64,000 nucleotides of DNA, taken from Shewanella canadensis. GTDB lineage: Bacteria; Pseudomonadota; Gammaproteobacteria; Enterobacterales; Shewanellaceae. Position numbers and translations under genes: made by a program. The stretch lies in assembly GCF_003966225.1 (NCBI RefSeq), contig NZ_RXNU01000011.1, positions 62,001 to 126,000 on the forward strand. Direction: 5' to 3'. Positions 58,595 to 64,000 of this stretch are shown here, piece by piece; the stretch's first letter is position 1; every line of letters begins with the position of its first letter. The notes under the pieces are model-generated. The model worked only from the letters and a program-made list of their open reading frames with translations. It ran no database searches and was not told where the DNA came from.

Positions 58595-61263
58595 CTTTAT
58601 TTGAACAGATTGATAAAGGAACACTTTGGCGTTCAATTGGCGGTATCCACCCCCCGGAGAGAAAAACCCTCTCAAATAGAACTTCCATTGCAACATTGAC
58701 CTTGGCCGATGAGTTTGTAGTCCCGCTGAATCAAGTTGGTGAATCATCGGTTCTCGCTATCTCTGAGGGCGAGTATGTCACCAAAGGCACGCCCTTAACA
58801 CGCGGCACTCACTTTGGCCATTTGGCTGTACACGCGCCTACATCGGGCCATGTGACTAAGATTGAACAGCGTCCAAGTAATCATGCATCCGGACTCCCGG
58901 TGTTAAGTTGTGTCATTACCCCTGATGGGCTGGATACACTGAATCCAAACATTCATGCCCCACTCTCCTGGAATGACATTGCCTCTTGGTCAAACGAAGA
59001 GATCTTAAAGAAAATACAAGATGCTGGTATCGCAGGCTTGGGCGGCGCGGCATTTCCTACCCATATCAAGCTTAACCCGGCCAGCGAAATCGAGCTGCTG
59101 ATCATCAACGCCATTGAATGTGAGCCATATATCACTGCCGATGACGTGCTCATGCGAGAGCATAGTGATGCGATATGCTTAGGAATCGCCATCATCTACC
59201 GGTTACTTCAACCTAAACGACTGATAATTGCTATCGAAGATAACAAACCTGAAGCTATCGAAGAGATGCATCACGCGTTAAACCGCAGTCAGCTCCCCAC
59301 AGAGGGAGTCAGGATCACCAGTGTTCCCACCCTTTATCCTTCCGGTGGAGAAAAACAGTTAATACAGATTTTGACTGGCCAAGAGGTGCCTTCAGGCTCG
59401 ATTCCAGCCCATCTTGGGATAGTGGTCCAAAACATAGCGACCAGCTTTGCCATCAAGGATGCGGTCTTAAGAAATTACCCGCTCATTGAACGTGTTGTCA
59501 CTGTTACAGGTAATAACACTTCCAACCCCGGTAATTATTGGGTACCAATTGGCACACCAATATCTCATCTGTTAACTCAGACGGGGTTCAGAGGCAATGA
59601 AACCGATAAGGTTATTATCGGTGGCCCCATGATGGGTTATGCCCTATACAATGACAGCGCTCCCATCATAAAGGGCAGTAACTGTCTGCTCTTGCCCGAC
59701 AGTAAAGAGCTGGCTCCAGAGCAAAAGGAGCTGCCTTGTGTGCGCTGTGGAGAATGTGCTCAAGTGTGCCCGGCTCAACTGTTGCCTCAACAACTGTTTT
59801 GGCATGCTAAAGCTAAAGAATACGATAAAGCCGTCAATTTCAATCTTGCCGATTGCATCGAGTGTGGATGTTGTACCTACGTGTGTCCGAGTAATATTCC
59901 ACTGGTCGAGTATTACAGAATCGCCAAATCGGCGGTAAAGACGGAAGCTGAAGAGAAGAAACAAGCCGAACTGGCTAAGCAAAGATTTGAATTGAGAACT
60001 CAGCGGTTAGAGGATGAAAGACTCGCCCGTGAAGCGAAGCAAAAAGCCGCTGCCGAACGACGTAAGTTAAATATGTCCGCTACAGACAACGATGCCGTAG
60101 CTCAGGCCATGGCCAGAATTAAAGCCAAGAAGGCAGCCGCCAGTTCAAATGTCCCCACTAATGCACCAGACGCCCCCGATAATAAGCGTAAGGATGTCTC
60201 TGCTGCGATTGCTCGTGCTAAAGCCAAGAAGGCCGCACAGAGCAACCCTGATGACGCCACAGACCATTCACAGCCTTCTGAGGCAACCTCCGTCGATGAC
60301 AAGAAGGTCCAAATTGCCGCAGCCGTTGCCAGAGCAAAGGCTAAAAAAGCGGCGCAGCAAGATTCTGAAACTGATAGCAATGAACAGCTGGCGGCTTCTG
60401 TAGACGTAAGCAAGCCGTCACAAGAGGTGGTCCCCCCCGTCGATGATAAGAAAGCTAAGATTGCCGCAGCCGTTGCCAGGGCTAAGGCTAAAAAGGCTGC
60501 GCAGCAAGCCTCTGAAACTGATAGCAATGATATGCTGGCGGCTTCTGTAGACGTAAGCAAGCCGTCACAAGAGGTGGTCACCCCCATCGATGATAAGATA
60601 GCTAAGATTGCTGCAGCCGTTGCCAGGGCTAAGGCTAAAAAGGCCGCGCAGAAAGCCTCTGAAACTGGTAGCGGTGATGAACTTGTGACTTCTGTAGACA
60701 CAAGCAATCCATCACAAGAGGTAGCCCCCCCCGTCGATGATAAGATAGCTAAGATTGCTGCAGCCGTTGCCAGGGCTAAGGCTAAAAAGGCCGCGCAGAA
60801 AGCCTCTGAAACTGGTAGCAGTGATGAACTTGTGGCTTCTGTAGACATAAGCAATCCATCACAAGAGGTAGCCCTCCCCGTCGATGATAAAAAAGCTAAG
60901 ATTGCTGCAGCCGTTGCCAGAGCAAAGGCTAAAAAGGCTGCGCAGCAAGCCTCTGAAACTGGTAGCAGTGATGAGCTTGTGGCTTCTGTAGACATAAGCA
61001 ATCCATCACAAGAGGTAGCCCTCCCCGTCGATGATAAAAAAGCTAAGATTGCTGCAGCCGTTGCCAGAGCAAAGGCTAAAAAGGCTGCGCAGCAAGCCTC
61101 TGAAACTGGTAGCAGTGATGAACTTGTGGCTTCTGTAGACGCAAGCGACGCACCACAAGAGGTAGCTTCCCCCGTAGATGAAAAGAAAGCTCGAATAGCG
61201 GCAGCGGTCGCCAAGGCGAAGGCTAAAAAAGCAATGTTAAAAACAGAAAGTGAAAAGGAATAA
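58588..61263 (+). CDS. rsxC: Electron transport complex subunit RsxC/RnfC with repeat-expanded tail
   Basis: Residues 1 to about 450 are the RnfC core: LFEQIDKGTLWRSIGGIHPP, GLGGAAFPTHIKLNP for NADH binding, YPSGGEKQLIQILTGQEVP for FMN, and two 4Fe-4S motifs (CVRCGECAQVCP, CIECGCCTYVCPS). After that comes a charged helical part and then a tail of six 49-residue repeats plus a partial one (IAAAVARAKAKKAAQ in each). I choose the GTG at 58588, with GAGGAT before it and overlapping the rsxB stop; the TTG two codons upstream is possible. The core is about E. coli size; the tail accounts for the extra length (891 residues). Confidence 0.94.
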   Translation: MLTLFEQIDKGTLWRSIGGIHPPERKTLSNRTSIATLTLADEFVVPLNQVGESSVLAISEGEYVTKGTPLTRGTHFGHLAVHAPTSGHVTKIEQRPSNHASGLPVLSCVITPDGLDTLNPNIHAPLSWNDIASWSNEEILKKIQDAGIAGLGGAAFPTHIKLNPASEIELLIINAIECEPYITADDVLMREHSDAICLGIAIIYRLLQPKRLIIAIEDNKPEAIEEMHHALNRSQLPTEGVRITSVPTLYPSGGEKQLIQILTGQEVPSGSIPAHLGIVVQNIATSFAIKDAVLRNYPLIERVVTVTGNNTSNPGNYWVPIGTPISHLLTQTGFRGNETDKVIIGGPMMGYALYNDSAPIIKGSNCLLLPDSKELAPEQKELPCVRCGECAQVCPAQLLPQQLFWHAKAKEYDKAVNFNLADCIECGCCTYVCPSNIPLVEYYRIAKSAVKTEAEEKKQAELAKQRFELRTQRLEDERLAREAKQKAAAERRKLNMSATDNDAVAQAMARIKAKKAAASSNVPTNAPDAPDNKRKDVSAAIARAKAKKAAQSNPDDATDHSQPSEATSVDDKKVQIAAAVARAKAKKAAQQDSETDSNEQLAASVDVSKPSQEVVPPVDDKKAKIAAAVARAKAKKAAQQASETDSNDMLAASVDVSKPSQEVVTPIDDKIAKIAAAVARAKAKKAAQKASETGSGDELVTSVDTSNPSQEVAPPVDDKIAKIAAAVARAKAKKAAQKASETGSSDELVASVDISNPSQEVALPVDDKKAKIAAAVARAKAKKAAQQASETGSSDELVASVDISNPSQEVALPVDDKKAKIAAAVARAKAKKAAQQASETGSSDELVASVDASDAPQEVASPVDEKKARIAAAVAKAKAKKAMLKTESEKE
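60292..61260 (+). repeat. Six 147-bp tandem repeats plus a partial seventh inside rsxC
   Basis: Units begin at 60292, 60439, 60586, 60733, 60880, 61027 and 61174 (partial), each 147 bp. Every unit encodes DDKKAKIAAAVARAKAKKAA followed by a Ser/Glu/Asp-rich linker. The middle units are nearly identical at the DNA level, pointing to recent expansion by slippage or unequal crossing over. Repeat number probably varies between strains. Confidence 0.95.
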
Positions 61264-61266
61264 CTG

Positions 61267-62319
61267 ATGGCGTTTAAGATAGCCTCTTCGCCTCATTTGA
61301 GTCGTAGTTTTCAGACCAGCTCTTTAATGCAGCGGGTCATGTTGTGTGCCCTCCCCGGTGTAGCGGTGCAGTGTTTCTTTTTTGGCTGGGGTACTGTTAT
61401 CCAAGCCCTACTAGCCATGAGTGTTGCATTAATAAGTGAAGCTCTTGTGCTTAAACTCAGAACGCGCAACGTCACCGAAACACTCAGAGATAACAGCGCA
61501 CTACTAACAGGATTACTCATAGGTATCGCTATTCCCCCCCTCGCACCTTGGTGGGTAACGGTGATAGGCACCCTGTTTGCGATAGTGGTAGTTAAACAGC
61601 TTTACGGCGGACTTGGGCATAATATTTTTAATCCCGCCATGGCTGCTTATGTCATGTTACTGATCTCATTTCCAGTACAGATGACGAGTTGGGTTGCCCC
61701 CTCAGTTATAGCGAGCCAGCCGGTAGACTTTATTCATAGTTTACAAATGATTTTCACTGGTGCTTCCCCCTCTGAAATCAGTGCCTATAAACTCGGGTTT
61801 GATGGCATATCGATGGCAACCCCACTCGATACAATCAAGACAGATTTGGCCATGGGTCTGACCACAATTGAAAGTCTTTCAAAAGCCATCTTTTCAAATG
61901 GGTATGGTGTGGGCTGGTTTTGGGTCAACTTGGCATATCTTGCCGGTGGGCTAGTCATGCTGAAACTAAAGGTCATTCGTTGGCATATCACTGGCGGCAT
62001 ATTAGCTGCTCTGTTTATCTGTTCGAGTATTGGCTACCTGCTTAATCCCGACACATTCACAGGGCCCCTGTTGCACCTATTTTCTGGTGCGACCATGTTG
62101 GCAGCTTTCTTCATTGCCACCGATCCTGTGACGGCTGCAACCAGTGTAAGAGGACGTATAGTCTTTGGTGCCTTGATCGGTATCCTGGTTTATATCATTC
62201 GAACGTTTGGTGGCTACCCGGATGCCTTTGCATTTGCCATTTTATTAGCCAACCTCTGTGCTCCTTTTATCGATCATTACATGAAACCTAGGGCCTACGG
62301 CCATAGATCAGCGACTTAA
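61267..62319 (+). CDS. rsxD: Electron transport complex subunit RsxD/RnfD
   Basis: The 350-residue membrane protein has about nine to ten hydrophobic helices, starting FKIASSPHLSRSFQTSSLMQ. The flavin-site region is FFIATDPVTAATSVRGR, in which a Thr carries FMN covalently in studied homologues. The end is FAILLANLCAPFIDHYMKPR. It starts 3 bp after rsxC. Confidence 0.94.
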   Translation: MAFKIASSPHLSRSFQTSSLMQRVMLCALPGVAVQCFFFGWGTVIQALLAMSVALISEALVLKLRTRNVTETLRDNSALLTGLLIGIAIPPLAPWWVTVIGTLFAIVVVKQLYGGLGHNIFNPAMAAYVMLLISFPVQMTSWVAPSVIASQPVDFIHSLQMIFTGASPSEISAYKLGFDGISMATPLDTIKTDLAMGLTTIESLSKAIFSNGYGVGWFWVNLAYLAGGLVMLKLKVIRWHITGGILAALFICSSIGYLLNPDTFTGPLLHLFSGATMLAAFFIATDPVTAATSVRGRIVFGALIGILVYIIRTFGGYPDAFAFAILLANLCAPFIDHYMKPRAYGHRSAT

Positions 62320-62336
62320 GCAGACCGGAGCTTCAC

Positions 62337-62975
62337 TTGAAAAAATCTATGATAAAAAACGGTTTGCTACTGGGTGTATTTGCATTTTTTTGTACTGCAC
62401 TCGTGGCGGTAGTCAACCAGCAAACCTTCGACAAGATAAAACAGCAGCAGCAGCTCGAGTTAAAGCGGGTGTTACATCAAATCATCCCCGATGAACTTCA
62501 TGATAATGAACTAACTGAATACTGTATTCTTATTCATGATGAAGATGCATTAGGTATCGATGAGCCCTTGCCTTCATACATAGCAACAAAGCAGAGTCTT
62601 CCTGTCGCTATCGCAATAGAGGCTGTGGCGCCTGATGGGTATAACGGTAATATCAGACTCGTTATAGGTGTCAATACCGCGGGTGAAGTACTGGGTGTAA
62701 GAACCCTGACTCACTCAGAAACACCTGGGCTTGGTGACAAGATTGATTTAAGAAAATCAGATTGGGTACTGGGCTTTAATAAAAAATCCATACAAGATGA
62801 GAAGGACAGACTCTGGCATGTAAAAAAAGATGGCGGAGATTTTGACCAATTTACCGGTGCAACCATTACCCCCAGAGCCTACGTTAAAGCGGTCAAAAAT
62901 GCCCTACTGTATTTCAATTCAAATAAAGATACCTTGCTGACAAGGCCTGCAAATTGTGAGGTTAACTACCAATGA
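62337..62975 (+). CDS. rsxG: Electron transport complex subunit RsxG/RnfG
   Basis: The 212-residue protein has one N-terminal membrane helix (NGLLLGVFAFFCTALVAVV) and a periplasmic FMN domain with DQFTGATITPRAYVKAV, where the Thr after GA binds FMN covalently, and HSETPGLGDKID. The likely start is TTG at 62337: GGAG lies 7 bp before it, while the ATG four codons on has no ribosome site. It overlaps rsxE by 4 bp. Confidence 0.93.
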   Translation: MKKSMIKNGLLLGVFAFFCTALVAVVNQQTFDKIKQQQQLELKRVLHQIIPDELHDNELTEYCILIHDEDALGIDEPLPSYIATKQSLPVAIAIEAVAPDGYNGNIRLVIGVNTAGEVLGVRTLTHSETPGLGDKIDLRKSDWVLGFNKKSIQDEKDRLWHVKKDGGDFDQFTGATITPRAYVKAVKNALLYFNSNKDTLLTRPANCEVNYQ

Positions 62976-63682
62976 ACAATGAACTGAATGAATACAAGAC
63001 AATCGCATTACAAGGGTTATGGAAAAATAACCCAGGTTTAGTCCAACTGTTAGGGCTTTGTCCCCTGTTAGCCGTCACAGCAACGCTCACCAATGCTCTG
63101 GGGCTAGGCCTTGCGACTATGGCAGTGCTTATTGGTTCAAATGTGCTGGTATCACTCGTGAAAGATTTCGTCCCACGGGAGATCCGTATTCCGGTTTTCG
63201 TCATGATCATCGCGGCGCTCGTCACCTGTGTGCAGTTGCTTATTAATGCCTATGCCTACGGCTTATATCTCTCACTAGGCATATTTCTACCTCTGATTGT
63301 CACCAACTGCGTGATCATTGGGCGAGCCGAGGCTTTTGCATCACGCAACTCCGTGGTTAAATCCGCTTTCGACGGCTTCATGATGGGCTTTGGTTTTCTG
63401 CTTGTCCTGTCGGTTCTCGGCGCGTCTCGTGAGATCTTAGGGCAAGGGACACTATTTGAAGGCGCTGATCTACTGCTTGGCGATTGGGCTGCCAGCCTGA
63501 CGATTCATCTTTGGCAGGTCGATACCAGCTTCTTACTCGCCATGTTACCACCAGGGGCATTCATCGGTATGGGCTTCCTGATAGCATTCAAAAACATTGT
63601 CGATAAGCAAATTTCTGACCGTACAACGACGCCCACTGTTACCGAACCGGTTACGCGCGCCAGAATAACTAAAGTTAGCTAA
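62972..63682 (+). CDS. rsxE: Electron transport complex subunit RsxE/RnfE
   Basis: The 236-residue membrane protein is related to RsxA: NPGLVQLLGLCPLLAVTATL and LPLIVTNCVIIGRAEAFASR carry the paired Cys, and SVLGASREILGQGTLFEGAD is specific to RnfE/NqrD. Six hydrophobic segments are seen. It is the last subunit gene of the operon and is followed after 31 bp by nth, the same order as in E. coli. Confidence 0.95.
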   Translation: MNNELNEYKTIALQGLWKNNPGLVQLLGLCPLLAVTATLTNALGLGLATMAVLIGSNVLVSLVKDFVPREIRIPVFVMIIAALVTCVQLLINAYAYGLYLSLGIFLPLIVTNCVIIGRAEAFASRNSVVKSAFDGFMMGFGFLLVLSVLGASREILGQGTLFEGADLLLGDWAASLTIHLWQVDTSFLLAMLPPGAFIGMGFLIAFKNIVDKQISDRTTTPTVTEPVTRARITKVS

Positions 63683-63713
63683 TCTGCATTCATTAAAAGA
63701 GTAAAAAAAAGAG

Positions 63714-64000
63714 ATGAACAAGTCTAAACGAATACAGATCCTTGAGATCTTAAGAGAGAATAACCCTCACCCCGAAACTGAGCTTAATTTCTCCAGTCCG
63801 TTTGAGTTGCTCGTTGCGGTCACACTCTCGGCTCAGGCAACTGACGTCAGTGTCAATAAAGCCACCGATAAGCTATTCCCCGTTGCAAATACTGCCCACG
63901 CTATCCACGCTCTGGGTGTCGATGGTCTAAAAGCATATATAAAGACAATTGGGCTTTATAACAACAAGGCAATTAACGTTATTAAGGCCTGTGAAATACT
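63714..64000 (+). CDS. nth: Endonuclease III, start only
   Basis: The first 95 residues of this base-excision DNA glycosylase are present; the gene runs off the window. MNKSKRIQILEILRENNPHP and FELLVAVTLSAQATDVSVNK match Nth, and the TIGLYNNKAINVI block is family-typical. The catalytic Lys, Asp and the 4Fe-4S cysteines lie beyond the edge. An AAAAGAG sequence precedes the ATG. Confidence 0.95.
   Translation, partial: MNKSKRIQILEILRENNPHPETELNFSSPFELLVAVTLSAQATDVSVNKATDKLFPVANTAHAIHALGVDGLKAYIKTIGLYNNKAINVIKACEI

Noticed and set aside
60102..61214. 370-codon open frame on the minus strand inside rsxC
   Set aside because: It is the complement of the Ala/Lys repeat DNA; the GCN/AAR codon pattern avoids stops on both strands. 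It is low-complexity and lies fully inside a well-supported gene.

Overview
The window reads as chromosomal DNA of a marine gammaproteobacterium, most probably a Shewanella. The supporting evidence is gene content and order: a zwf-pgl-edd-eda operon divergent from hexR with pykA next, psrA-fadE, a DUF406 protein beside a VC2046/SO_2500-type protein, a rhombosortase beside queC, and rsxABCDGE-nth. I see no phage, plasmid, CRISPR array or complete insertion sequence.

Layout. 1-11027 (minus strand) is a tightly overlapping operon of the anaerobic (early-cobalt) cobalamin pathway: cbiD, cbiC, cbiET, cbiL, a cbiG-ferredoxin fusion, a short precorrin-2-dehydrogenase-like remnant, cbiK, cbiH, cbiF, a uroporphyrinogen-III methyltransferase with a HemD-like tail, cbiB, and a CobC-type decarboxylase cut by the window edge. 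A cobalamin riboswitch lies upstream at about 11200-11350. 11627-19731 holds a YegS-like lipid kinase, the PatZ acetyltransferase, a diguanylate cyclase, a dmeF-marR metal-efflux unit with palindromic operators, and ecotin.

19831-31016 is central carbon and fatty-acid metabolism: the Entner-Doudoroff/G6P genes with candidate HexR boxes, pykA, and psrA-fadE with a candidate PsrA palindrome, followed by a 265-bp MITE-like element. 31267-46702 is a mixed region: a DASS transporter, esterase and OsmC pair, a divergent CDF protein, a DsbA-fold protein, two FAD oxidoreductases, a bacterial ACE-like M2 peptidase, SmrA, YchJ, a GAF-PAS-GGDEF-EAL protein and small conserved proteins.

46827-55303 has two tandem tRNA arrays, four tRNA-Tyr and seven tRNA-Asn, each with a good candidate promoter. 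Between them are a second, inverted copy of the 265-bp element, a cysteine-synthase-like gene, queE, queC, the rhombosortase and uvrB. A gene-poor stretch of about 1.4 kb precedes the Asn array. 55436-64000 holds a membrane protein with degenerate GGDEF and EAL domains, then rsxA-B-C-D-G-E and the start of nth. RsxC carries a repeat-expanded Ala/Lys-rich tail.

The most unusual items are the paired 265-bp elements, the CbiG-ferredoxin fusion with the adjacent dehydrogenase remnant, the acidic insert in CobC, the three related TTTGA/TCAAA palindromes upstream of dmeF, the RsxC tail and the catalytically dead c-di-GMP-type protein. I did not find a clearly new multi-gene system; the two adjacent FAD oxidoreductases of unknown substrate are the nearest candidate.
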